This document shows, one piece after another, positions 1 to 7,177 of a DNA stretch of 64,000 nucleotides (the first letter of the stretch is position 1; every line of letters starts with the position of its first letter). The stretch is taken from positions 558,001 through 622,000 of the forward strand of contig WIAF01000001.1 in the NCBI GenBank assembly GCA_014055465.1, written 5' to 3'. Both the position numbers and the translations under genes were made by a program. The notes under the pieces were generated by a model that saw only the letters and a list, made by a program, of their open reading frames with translations, did no database searches and was not told the origin of the DNA. The DNA comes from Nitrospira sp. CR1.1 (GTDB taxonomy: Bacteria > Nitrospirota > Nitrospiria > Nitrospirales > Nitrospiraceae).

Positions 1-1
1 T

Positions 2-178
2 CATCAACTGCTAGATTCTGCTCGGCAAGAACTTCTTGGGTGGAAATCCAAAGCCGCCTTGCTTGAATCCCGCTGCGCACGCCTTGAGACAGAAGTGAAC
101 CGCCTTCAAGATCTGTTAACGGAATGCCGCAAGGCATCCACACAATATACGACGACAAATTTGAGCGGCTGCGCCTAG
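2..178 (+). CDS. C-terminal fragment of a coiled-coil protein (cut by window edge)
   Basis: An open frame enters from the left edge and ends at TAG 176-178, giving the last 58 residues of a protein. The visible part is rich in Leu, Glu, Gln, Arg and Lys with heptad-like leucine spacing (LLDSARQELLGWKSKAALL, then RLETEVNRLQDLL), so it is probably coiled coil. It lies 18 bases upstream of the replisome organiser gene and on the same strand, so it is probably part of the same element operon. The family cannot be named from this fragment. Confidence 0.5.
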   Translation, partial: HQLLDSARQELLGWKSKAALLESRCARLETEVNRLQDLLTECRKASTQYTTTNLSGCA

Positions 179-196
179 TACGCTTCCGAGGAAATC

Positions 197-1147
197 ATGG
201 GACGCTATCGAAAGATCGACACAAAAATCTGGAACGACGAGAACTTCCAGGCCTTCACTGACGATGGAAAACTCGCCTTCCTCTTTCTCTTAACTCATCC
301 TCACATGACTGCGGTCGGCGCAATGCGAACGACCTTTCCAGGTCTCGCTGCAGAATTGGGCTGGCCGCTTAAACGGTTTCGTGTCGCGATCCGGCCTGCT
401 TTATCAAAAGAAATGCTTGAGGTGAATGAGCAGGCTTGCTACCTCGCTCTGCCCAAATTCCTTCGCTACAACGAACCCGAAGGGCCCAATTCAGTCACGA
501 AGGCTTGGCCACAGGCGATGAACTTGATTCCGGAATGCCCGGAGAAGGCAATGCTCGTTGCTAGATGCCAAACCTATCTCAATGGTCGGTCGGATGCGTT
601 CAGGCAAGCCATCGGGGATGCCATGGGACATGCCATGTCGGATGGCATCGGACATGCCAAGTCGAAACCATGTCCGATCCAGGAGCAGGAACCGGAACAG
701 GAACAGGAACAGAATAAAGAGACGCCTTCGGCGGTCGATCATGACTTTGAGGAGTTTTGGAAGTCCTACCCATCAAGGAACGGGAAGCGAGTTGGAAAAC
801 CAGAAGCCCAGAGGAAGTTCGGATCGCTCAGCCTTCAGGACCGCGAGCTCGTGCTTGTCGCTACCCGCAACTATGCTGCCAGTGAACTGGTCCAGAAGAG
901 CGTCGGAATAAAAGATCCCCACCGCTTCCTGCAGACCGGAAAGAAAGACGAGCCGTGGCGGGATTGGATCACTCCAGAAGAGCCCGCAAGTGAGTCTCTG
1001 TCTGCTCTGACCTGCACCAAACGACTTCAGGGGGACCGGTTCTTGCGACCATGCGGCCAGCCGGCTAGTCCACATAGCCGACCATCTGAGCCTCGATGCG
1101 AAACGCATCTCTCCCAGGCTCAAAATCTCGGAGTCACAGCATGTTGA
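197..1147 (+). CDS. Phage-type replisome organiser / helicase-loader-like protein
   Basis: This 316-residue protein has the layout of phage replication proteins that recruit DnaB. Residues 1-110 form a compact N-terminal domain of winged-helix type (starting MGRYRKIDTKIWNDENF). A low-complexity linker follows at about 160-175 (QEQEPEQEQEQ). The second domain at about 183-260 (FEEFWKSYP, then DPHRFLQ and WRDWI) resembles the C-terminal helicase-loader part of such proteins. The tail holds three cysteines and histidines that could bind zinc. Around 600-660 the DNA repeats short CATGCC units, giving a repetitive peptide (GDAMGHAMSDGIGHA). Its stop overlaps the start of the dnaB-like gene by 7 bases, so the two are translationally coupled. 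The role is inferred from layout and context. Confidence 0.7.
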   Translation: MGRYRKIDTKIWNDENFQAFTDDGKLAFLFLLTHPHMTAVGAMRTTFPGLAAELGWPLKRFRVAIRPALSKEMLEVNEQACYLALPKFLRYNEPEGPNSVTKAWPQAMNLIPECPEKAMLVARCQTYLNGRSDAFRQAIGDAMGHAMSDGIGHAKSKPCPIQEQEPEQEQEQNKETPSAVDHDFEEFWKSYPSRNGKRVGKPEAQRKFGSLSLQDRELVLVATRNYAASELVQKSVGIKDPHRFLQTGKKDEPWRDWITPEEPASESLSALTCTKRLQGDRFLRPCGQPASPHSRPSEPRCETHLSQAQNLGVTAC

Positions 1148-2463
1148 CCCGTGATCTGCCTCGCGTTCAACCGCACGACCTGGAAGCCGAACAGGCTGTT
1201 CTAGGAGCCGTACTACTCAGCCCGTCCACCCTCCCACTAGCTCAAGAGCTCTTAGCCCGTGACGACTTCTACAACGGCCGACATCGGATCATTTTCGACG
1301 CTCTTGCAGACCTTGCTGGCCAGAACGAGGGAATCGATTTGGTCACTGTTGGAGACTGGATTGAGTGCAAGCATCAACTGGAGATGATCGGGGGGCGAAG
1401 TGCTCTGGCCGAGTTGCTCACAATCGTCGGATCAGCCGCCAATATCGAACACCACGCTCGAATTGTCCGAGACTGTGCGATTCGCCGGCACCTCATCCGA
1501 TTTGCCGCGGACATCACCCAAGGCGCTTATGATAAAGCTCCGACAATGGATCTGCTCCAGGAGGCCGAACGACAACTGTTTCGCCTCTCATGCGGCCGCG
1601 ATGAAAACGCTTGGTGCTCGCTCGCCGAAATTTCCCGAGAAGTAACCTCCCATGTTGACCATCTATCAAAGTGTACCAACGAGACAATTGGAATACCGAC
1701 TGGCTTCTCGTCCCTGGACACGCTCTTCGGAGGATGGCAGCGGTCCGATCTCATCATTCTGGCTGCGAGGCCATCAATGGGAAAGACAAGCCTGGCCCTC
1801 GGTTCTGCCCTTGCTGCAGCGAAGGCTGGCTATCGGGTGGGTGTGCTGTCTCTAGAAATGTCCCGACGGCAACTCGGAATCCGATTACATGGAATGGGCG
1901 CACCGATTGATGTGCATGCGCTCAGGACGGGGAAGCTAAGCCACCAAGGATGGTGGCATTTTGCAGAAGCGGCTCAGCGTCTCGAAACTCTCCCCTTTTG
2001 GATCGACGATTCATCGGTTCTCACCGTCGAGCAGGTTGCAGCGAAGGCCCGCCACTTGAAAGCACGAGAAGGGTTAGATCTATTGATCGTTGACTATATC
2101 CAGCTACTTCATATTCCTCGCGCAGACTCACGGCAGCAGGGGATTGCAGATGCCTCTCGCAAACTGAAGTTGCTGGCAAAGGAGCTAGATATTCCCGTGC
2201 TCGCGCTGTCCCAACTCTCGCGAGACTGTGAACGGCGCACCGACCCTCGCCCCGTCTTAGCGGACTTGCGTGATTCCGGAGCGATCGAGCAAGACGCCGA
2301 TGTGGTGCTATTCCTGTATCGGGAAGAAGCCTACAGACCAGAGACAGAGGAAAAGGGGATTGCTGAAATACTGGTTCGCAAACACCGCAATGGCCCGATT
2401 GGCGACCGCCGACTGAGATTCGTGGACCGGTTTGCCAAGTTCGAGGATCTGCCGACGGACTGA
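1141..2463 (+). CDS. dnaB: Replicative DNA helicase, DnaB family (element-encoded)
   Basis: This 440-residue protein is a hexameric 5'-3' replicative helicase. The N-terminal DnaB domain starts at the canonical HDLEAEQAVLGA. The RecA-like ATPase core has Walker A at residues 209-216 (ARPSMGKT, Lys215), a Walker B strand (LLIVDYIQLL) and the SQLSR...LADLRDSGAIEQDAD segment typical of DnaB. ATG 1141 is chosen because the protein then begins a few residues before the conserved DLEAEQ; an upstream in-frame ATG at 1096 would add an unconserved extension inside the preceding gene. A second, chromosomal dnaB is expected elsewhere, so this copy probably serves replication of the integrated element together with the organiser protein upstream. 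Confidence 0.9.
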   Translation: MLTRDLPRVQPHDLEAEQAVLGAVLLSPSTLPLAQELLARDDFYNGRHRIIFDALADLAGQNEGIDLVTVGDWIECKHQLEMIGGRSALAELLTIVGSAANIEHHARIVRDCAIRRHLIRFAADITQGAYDKAPTMDLLQEAERQLFRLSCGRDENAWCSLAEISREVTSHVDHLSKCTNETIGIPTGFSSLDTLFGGWQRSDLIILAARPSMGKTSLALGSALAAAKAGYRVGVLSLEMSRRQLGIRLHGMGAPIDVHALRTGKLSHQGWWHFAEAAQRLETLPFWIDDSSVLTVEQVAAKARHLKAREGLDLLIVDYIQLLHIPRADSRQQGIADASRKLKLLAKELDIPVLALSQLSRDCERRTDPRPVLADLRDSGAIEQDADVVLFLYREEAYRPETEEKGIAEILVRKHRNGPIGDRRLRFVDRFAKFEDLPTD

Positions 2464-2466
2464 CTG

Positions 2467-2802
2467 ATGAGACAGCATCAAGCGAGTGCCTTACAACCAG
2501 GTGTGTCTTTGGGGGACCGAGGATGCTTGGCGCTGGTCACCTCGTCAGCCCTGCACCTTCCTGGATACCTCGACTTGAAAGCCTTGGCCGTTTACAGTTC
2601 GTGCTCGGTGCGCTGGTTACGGGACCGCCTGGCTGATCCTCTGGCGCCACTGCCCCATCATCGTATCGGGGGCAAGATTCTCATCCGGCGAGAGGATTTC
2701 GATGTCTGGATCAATCAGTTTCGAACCGTCCGACCCTCGACGGAGTTGGGCACACTCGTTGATGATGTCCTGGACGGTTTGTTCAGCAAACAGCCGTCTT
2801 GA
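2467..2802 (+). CDS. Small helix-turn-helix DNA-binding protein (excisionase/MerR-like)
   Basis: This 111-residue protein starts 3 bases after the dnaB-like stop. Its middle part (LDLKALAVYSSCSVRWLRDRL, then PHHRIGGKILIRREDFDVWI) is the pattern of the HTH_17/excisionase family: a short winged helix in which a pocket reads the DNA, followed by a KxxxRxxDxxxW wing. Such proteins direct excision by tyrosine recombinases or act as element repressors. The integrase follows 100 bases downstream, which supports an excisionase or regulator role. The first 30 residues are not conserved in type, so the true start may be later. Confidence 0.65.
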   Translation: MRQHQASALQPGVSLGDRGCLALVTSSALHLPGYLDLKALAVYSSCSVRWLRDRLADPLAPLPHHRIGGKILIRREDFDVWINQFRTVRPSTELGTLVDDVLDGLFSKQPS

Positions 2803-2904
2803 TAGGATGGCGCCGGAGCATGGTCGAATGGAGCTGAGCACTCACGATAGACGGATCCCAGCACAACGGTGCGAGGCCGCACCTTCGCACGAGAGGTCAA
2901 CCCC

Positions 2905-4179
2905 ATGGGCGTGAAGATTCGGCAATGGAAAGGGGCCTGGTGGATCTTCATCGATCACCAAGGCATGCGGAAGGCCAAGCGGATTGGCGTCGGCGAGCCG
3001 GCCAAGAAGGCGGCCAAACAGGCGGCCCAGCAGATCCAGGCACGCCTTGCCCTTGGGCAACCAGCCTTTCAAAGCCAGAAATCCGGCATGACGCTCGAAC
3101 GCTACGCGGAGATTTTCTTGGAGCGGATTGCGCACACACGGAAACACACGACCTATGACGACTACAAGAAGCTGTTGGATCGAGACATCTTACCGACGTT
3201 GAAGCTCCTCGACCTGCAGGACATCTCCCGTGAGAAGGTCAAAGCCATGGCCCTAGCTGGCCTTCAGAAAGGTCAATCTGCGAAAACCATGCAGAACATC
3301 GTCCGATGCCTCAGCAGCCTTCTCAGCCATGCTGTGGAAGATGGACATGTGACGGCAAACACGGCACTGAAGCCGGGGAAGTTCCTCCCCAAGATCACCA
3401 AGCGTCACAAGATCGCTCCCCTGACGCGTGAGGAAGTAGCCCTGCTGATCGAAACCGCCAAGGCCAAGCTGCCTCGCTACTTCCCGTTGTTTCTCTGCGC
3501 CGTCCGGACTGGGCTCCGCATGGGCGAGCTGCTCGCACTCCAATGGGACGACATCGACTGGCACGGCCGGTTCATTGAGGTCCGGCGCAACTACACCCAC
3601 TTCAAGCTCACTACGCCAAAGAGCGGCGAGAGCCGTCGCGTCGACATGTCCAGGGAGTTGGCCCAGACGCTGCGAGATCTCCTCACAGAGCGCCAAATTG
3701 AGGCCGCAGCGAGCCATTGGGCGGAAACCCCGCCCTGGGTCTTCTGCAGTGAGGTCGGCGGGCTCCTGCATCCCCACAACCTGCGCGATCGGGTGTTTTA
3801 TGGCCTGCTCACGAAGGCGAAGCTCAGGAAGGTGCGATTCCACGATCTCCGGCATACGTTCGCCTCACTCTTGCTGCAGCAAGGCGAAAGCCCGGTGTAC
3901 GTGAAAGAGCAGATGGGACATTCCTCGATTCAGGTAACGGTGGATCTGTACGGGCACCTGATTCCGGGAGGCAACAAACAAGCGGTGGACCGGCTCGATA
4001 CTCCGGCCGCGGCATGGTTTGGCGGGGCCCAATCCGCAACCCCGGCGCAACCAGCGCAACCGGGGCCAGTGACTGGGTTCTCAGATTACTCGATGTATCC
4101 AGGAGTTACGGAGAGAACTGTTGGGGTGAGTGACGGGTTTCGAACCCGCGACCTCCGGATCCACAATCCGGCGCTCTAA
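2905..4179 (+). CDS. Tyrosine-type site-specific integrase
   Basis: This phage-type integrase of 424 residues has an N-terminal arm-binding region, a SAM-like core-binding domain (about 55-155) and a catalytic domain. All the catalytic residues are visible: Arg205 (TGLRMGEL), Lys239 (TPKSGE), His313/Arg316 (HDLRH), His339 (GHSS) and the nucleophile Tyr349 (DLYGH). ATG 2905 is preferred because GAGAGG lies 8 bases upstream; a GTG at 2869 is the alternative. The last 19 codons (about 4122-4179) are the antisense of the tRNA-His gene (peptide GFRTRDLRIHNPAL). The gene therefore runs into its own likely attachment site. The protein should insert and excise the element lying to the left. Confidence 0.93.
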   Translation: MGVKIRQWKGAWWIFIDHQGMRKAKRIGVGEPAKKAAKQAAQQIQARLALGQPAFQSQKSGMTLERYAEIFLERIAHTRKHTTYDDYKKLLDRDILPTLKLLDLQDISREKVKAMALAGLQKGQSAKTMQNIVRCLSSLLSHAVEDGHVTANTALKPGKFLPKITKRHKIAPLTREEVALLIETAKAKLPRYFPLFLCAVRTGLRMGELLALQWDDIDWHGRFIEVRRNYTHFKLTTPKSGESRRVDMSRELAQTLRDLLTERQIEAAASHWAETPPWVFCSEVGGLLHPHNLRDRVFYGLLTKAKLRKVRFHDLRHTFASLLLQQGESPVYVKEQMGHSSIQVTVDLYGHLIPGGNKQAVDRLDTPAAAWFGGAQSATPAQPAQPGPVTGFSDYSMYPGVTERTVGVSDGFRTRDLRIHNPAL

Positions 4180-4199
4180 CCAACTGAGCTACACCCACC
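4122..4199 (-). tRNA. tRNA-His (anticodon GTG)
   Basis: The reverse complement folds into a full cloverleaf: acceptor GTGGGTG/CACTCAC with one G-U pair, D stem GCTC/GAGC, anticodon stem CCGGA/TCCGG with loop TTGTGGA (anticodon GTG), and T arm GCGGG-TTCGAAA-CCCGT. The extra 5' G (G-1) opposite discriminator C73 is the tRNA-His identity mark. CCA is encoded at the 3' end (4122-4124). The 3' half overlaps the integrase gene antisense, marking the probable att core. Confidence 0.97.
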
Positions 4200-4223
4200 A
4201 CACACTGTCAGCAGAGAACGCGC

Positions 4224-4253
4224 ATCTTAACAAACCCTGTAGAACAGTCGCAA
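4224..4253 (-). promoter_or_regulatory. Putative sigma-70 promoter of tRNA-His
   Basis: Read on the minus strand: TTGCGA (-35), an 18-base spacer and TAAGAT (-10). The -10 ends 25 bases before the tRNA 5' end, a normal distance. Each box matches consensus at 4 of 6 positions. Confidence 0.45.
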
Positions 4254-4323
4254 CCGCCCTCCTCATCGACCCGCGCGGACAACACCTTCTTGCGCGCGTA
4301 TTTTAGCAGGCCACTCCCAACTT

Positions 4324-5043
4324 TCACGCCCCCCGGCGATCGAACGCCGCTTGCATTTCCTTCAGAATGGCGGCCGCAGCAAGGGGAGGATCCTGCGCGT
4401 CACGGATGGGACGGCCTATCACCAGGTAATCTGCCCCGGCGGCAATGGTCTGAGTCGGTGTCGTCACCCGCGCGTGATCATCCGTAGAATTGCCCGACGG
4501 CCTGACGCCCGGAGTGACGATGAGCAAATTCGATCCCACCTTTGCACGGATGGCCTCAGGCTCCTCGCCGGACGCGACCACTCCATCGCACCCCGCTTCG
4601 GCCGCCAACATCGCCCGGGCGGTGACCAAATCCCGGACAGTCCGTTGAAAACCCATGTCCCGCAAATCTTCCCCATCAAAATTGGTGAGGACCGTCACCG
4701 CCAACAACTTGAGGTCGGATTGCCCGCGGCCTTGCACAGCTGCAATTAGGGCCTTTCGGTTCGCATGGATCGTCAAAAACGCCGCACCCATGGCGGCCAC
4801 CCGAGCCGTAGCGCGCCGAACGGTCTCTTCAATATCGAGGAACTTGAGATCAAGAAACACGCGCTTGCCGCGGGCGACCAGCGTCCGCACGATGTCCGGG
4901 CCGGCCACCGTGTACAGTTCCAGGCCCACTTTCACGAATCGCACCTGATCACCCATACAATCAACCAACGCCTCCGCTTCGCCGGCAGAAGGGACATCCA
5001 GTGCGACAATCAACCGATCCCGTGCGTCAATTTGCGTCATCAT
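4324..5043 (-). CDS. pyrF: Orotidine 5'-phosphate decarboxylase
   Basis: This 239-residue TIM-barrel enzyme of de novo pyrimidine synthesis converts OMP to UMP in the cytosol. The opening strand (LIVALDVPSAGEA), the catalytic Asp-Lys-Asp array at residues 65-70 (DLKFLD), the GVRP phosphate loop (TPGVRPSG) and the closing GADYLVIGRPI all fit group I OMP decarboxylases. The usual HDIP segment after the catalytic lysine reads LDIEET here, a mild departure. The start is ATGATG; GGGAGG lies about 12 bases upstream of the first ATG. It reads away from rpsT and ends 124 bases from tRNA-His, so it is probably transcribed alone. Confidence 0.95.
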   Translation of the reverse strand: MMTQIDARDRLIVALDVPSAGEAEALVDCMGDQVRFVKVGLELYTVAGPDIVRTLVARGKRVFLDLKFLDIEETVRRATARVAAMGAAFLTIHANRKALIAAVQGRGQSDLKLLAVTVLTNFDGEDLRDMGFQRTVRDLVTARAMLAAEAGCDGVVASGEEPEAIRAKVGSNLLIVTPGVRPSGNSTDDHARVTTPTQTIAAGADYLVIGRPIRDAQDPPLAAAAILKEMQAAFDRRGA

Positions 5044-5097
5044 GATTCTGCCTTGCCTCCCAGAGGGTCCGGAAGCGGCTGACTCCTTTCAGCATCC

Positions 5098-5127
5098 TTG
5101 ACCTCTCTTCTTCATCTATGCTACAAG
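5098..5127 (+). promoter_or_regulatory. Putative sigma-70 promoter of rpsT
   Basis: TTGACC (-35), an 18-base spacer and TACAAG (-10) end 28 bases before the rpsT ATG. The short leader contains the ribosome-binding site GTAGGAG. Confidence 0.4.
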
Positions 5128-5155
5128 CTTAAGCTTTGAACGTAGGAGAATCCGT

Positions 5156-5431
5156 ATGCCTGTTGTCCACAAATCCACGATTCGACGTGCTCGTCAATCC
5201 GAGAAGCGCCGCTTGCGCAACCGCGCGACCATCAGCTCGGTTCGCAGCATCCTCCGCAAAGTTCAGGATGCGATCGCGGCGAAGAAGCCAGACGAAGCAA
5301 AAGCCACCTTGCGTGCTGCCACTGCAGCCCTGAGCAAAGCAGTCACTAAAGGCGTGTTGAAGCCGAATACGGCCTCGCGCCGAGTGTCCCGGCTCGCTGT
5401 GCGGGTAAACGCCATCACCGCTTCCGCATAA
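5156..5431 (+). CDS. rpsT: 30S ribosomal protein bS20
   Basis: This 91-residue basic helical protein binds 16S rRNA in the body of the 30S subunit. The sequence has the standard bS20 pattern: KSTIRRARQSEKRRLRNRA at the start, LRKVQDAIAAKKPDEAKATL in the middle and KGVLKPNTASRRVSRLAVRV near the end. A clear ribosome-binding site (TAGGAG) precedes the ATG. The gene is monocistronic. Its last 17 bases overlap, tail to tail, the 3' end of holA on the other strand. Confidence 0.97.
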   Translation: MPVVHKSTIRRARQSEKRRLRNRATISSVRSILRKVQDAIAAKKPDEAKATLRAATAALSKAVTKGVLKPNTASRRVSRLAVRVNAITASA

Positions 5432-6515
5432 TCGTTCTGACATTCGACACCGGTCTCGAACCCGACGGGCGCGAGGCCGGTGGTACCCGCTGTACTGATG
5501 GCGCTGGTTTCGATGACCTCCCGCAGAGTCGAAACAAGAGATCTTCCATTACACGAACAGGGCTACTTCCGCTCCCGCCCTTGAGCTTGGAGTCCGTCTC
5601 CAAGAACCAGTCAAACGCCTGCATCATGTGATCATCAGGGAATTGCGCAAAAAAGCCCCGCACTCGCGAAGGATCCATCCGAAACGTCCTCGCAGCCTCA
5701 CCTTCTCGCCCGCCGGATTTGAGCAGCTCCGTCATCTTCCACAGACGCCGGTACTGCCAGACCAGCGCGCCGAGAATACGGAGCGGGGCTTCTCCATTCT
5801 CGACATTCCTTGCAAGAATCCTGAACGCCTGCCCATGGTCGTGCGCGCCTATGGCGTTCAAGAGATCGAACACCGATGCGCCAGGCTCGGTTCCTCTGAG
5901 CGCTTCCACATCCGACGATTGGACGGTCCGGTCTGACGGCACATAGGCGGCAAGCTTCTCCAGCTCTCGCTTCACGGCATAGAGTGATTCACCCCCCACC
6001 TCTCTGAGCAGCTGGACCGCCTCTTCGTGCAGGCGCACACCCAGCGTGGCCGCTTCCTGTCGAATCCATGTGGAGAGTTGCGCATCACGCAGCGGAGCGC
6101 AATTGACGGTCACCGCCCGTTTCGTTAAGGCCTGCGTCCATTTGAGCCGGCCATCCAGCTTGGCCCCCACCACGATGAGAGTCGTGGTGTCATTCGGCGA
6201 TGCGAGATAGGAGAGCAGCTTTTCACCTTCGCGAGCCGGCAGCTTCTCCAAGGACTTATAGACCACCACGCGGCGTTCGGCGAATACCGGAATTTCTGCC
6301 GCGCACGCTAAGACATCGGCGATCGAAGAATCGTCGCCGTGAAAGATATCGTAATTAAATCCGCTTTCAGATCCCGCGCCTAAGGCGGCGGCGCGAAGCG
6401 CGGCGACGGAGTGGTCGCGCAGGTAATCTTCCTCCCCCACCACCGCATACAGCGGCATCACTCCGCTACGCGCGAGCGACTGGGGCAGCTCCATGCTCAT
6501 GACCGACGTACTCAT
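5415..6515 (-). CDS. holA: DNA polymerase III delta subunit
   Basis: This 366-residue clamp-loader subunit opens the beta clamp. The N-terminal AAA+-like fold without a P-loop (PLYAVVGEEDYLRDH), the central PVFAERRVVVYKSLEKLP segment, the GESLYAVKRELEKLAAY helix and the C-terminal ILGALVWQYRRLWKM helices are all typical of HolA. ATG 6515 is chosen because conserved sequence begins shortly after it; ATGs at 6500 and 6494 are possible, and a longer reading from 6563 would overlap lptE. The last 35 residues are a Pro/Ser/Arg-rich tail reading across the convergent gap into rpsT. It is the third gene of the leuS-lptE-holA operon, 22 bases after lptE. Confidence 0.92.
   Translation of the reverse strand: MSTSVMSMELPQSLARSGVMPLYAVVGEEDYLRDHSVAALRAAALGAGSESGFNYDIFHGDDSSIADVLACAAEIPVFAERRVVVYKSLEKLPAREGEKLLSYLASPNDTTTLIVVGAKLDGRLKWTQALTKRAVTVNCAPLRDAQLSTWIRQEAATLGVRLHEEAVQLLREVGGESLYAVKRELEKLAAYVPSDRTVQSSDVEALRGTEPGASVFDLLNAIGAHDHGQAFRILARNVENGEAPLRILGALVWQYRRLWKMTELLKSGGREGEAARTFRMDPSRVRGFFAQFPDDHMMQAFDWFLETDSKLKGGSGSSPVRVMEDLLFRLCGRSSKPAPSVQRVPPASRPSGSRPVSNVRTIMRKR
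5449..5481. terminator. Hairpin at the rpsT/holA convergence
   Basis: ACCGGTCTCG (5449-5458) pairs with CGAGGCCGGT (5472-5481) with one mismatch, around a 13-base loop that itself holds CCC/GGG. No T-run follows. It lies 18 bases after the rpsT stop and inside the holA tail, so it may end rpsT transcripts. This is a structural guess. Confidence 0.35.
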
Positions 6516-6537
6516 CCTCAGAAACCTTCCAGGGACA

Positions 6538-7173
6538 TTATCGAGCCGGCTCAGGCGGTGCATTGCCGCCAGGGAGTGCCTCGGCTTTGACGGGACGCTT
6601 CAACATCTTGTCCAGTTCACCGGTATCAAGAAACAGCAAGAACCGGGAAGCCAGATCTTCCGCAACGAAACGACCCGCCTGTTCCAATGCTCGATTCTGC
6701 AGCACACGGTTGAATTGGAGGTCTTGCGTCAGAAAAAACTCCGAGGTTCCCTTCGCGACCTGAGACCAGACTGGCCGCTTGGTTTTGGCATCCTCGATCC
6801 GCACACTCACCAACATCTCGACCCGGCTTTCAAATGTCGTGGTCTGATCGAAACTCAAGGTCGGCAGCGAAATTTGCATGATCTGGCCGGACAGGTACAA
6901 GTCTGCCCCGGCAGAGGGACCGACAATTTCCGCGCCCGCACCCGAAGAAAACTCCCGGCGCAAATAATTGGCGAGCTTGATCTCGAAATTCGGCTCGTAG
7001 GTGCTGTTGGCGATGGGAAGAATGGCCAGGCGCGGCGCCTGCGATCGCTTCGCCGCCGGCTCCGGCGCACCACCCACCGTGGGGCCGGCGCCCTGCACAC
7101 GGAACTGATAGCCGCAGGCGGCGCTGTTCATCGCCCACAAGCACAAGACCAGCAGCAAAAGATATCGGCGCAC
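6538..7173 (-). CDS. lptE: LPS-assembly lipoprotein LptE-like
   Basis: This 211-residue outer-membrane lipoprotein probably forms the plug of the LptD LPS-export channel. It has a signal peptide ending in a lipobox with Cys20 (NSAAC), followed by CGYQFR as in many LptE proteins. The LAILPIANSTYEPNFE strand and FFLTQDLQFNRVLQNRALEQAG segment fit the LptE/DUF799-like fold. The leuS stop lies 4 bases before its start and holA 22 bases after its end; the order leuS-lptE-holA is widespread in bacteria and supports the assignment. Confidence 0.88.
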   Translation of the reverse strand: MRRYLLLLVLCLWAMNSAACGYQFRVQGAGPTVGGAPEPAAKRSQAPRLAILPIANSTYEPNFEIKLANYLRREFSSGAGAEIVGPSAGADLYLSGQIMQISLPTLSFDQTTTFESRVEMLVSVRIEDAKTKRPVWSQVAKGTSEFFLTQDLQFNRVLQNRALEQAGRFVAEDLASRFLLFLDTGELDKMLKRPVKAEALPGGNAPPEPAR

Positions 7174-7177
7174 GGCA

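Noticed and set aside
590..720. Short CATGCC and CAGGAA tandem repeats that might be a CRISPR or iteron array
   Set aside because: Units are short and irregular, have no spacers and lie within a coding frame; they only give a low-complexity linker, although an origin role cannot be excluded.
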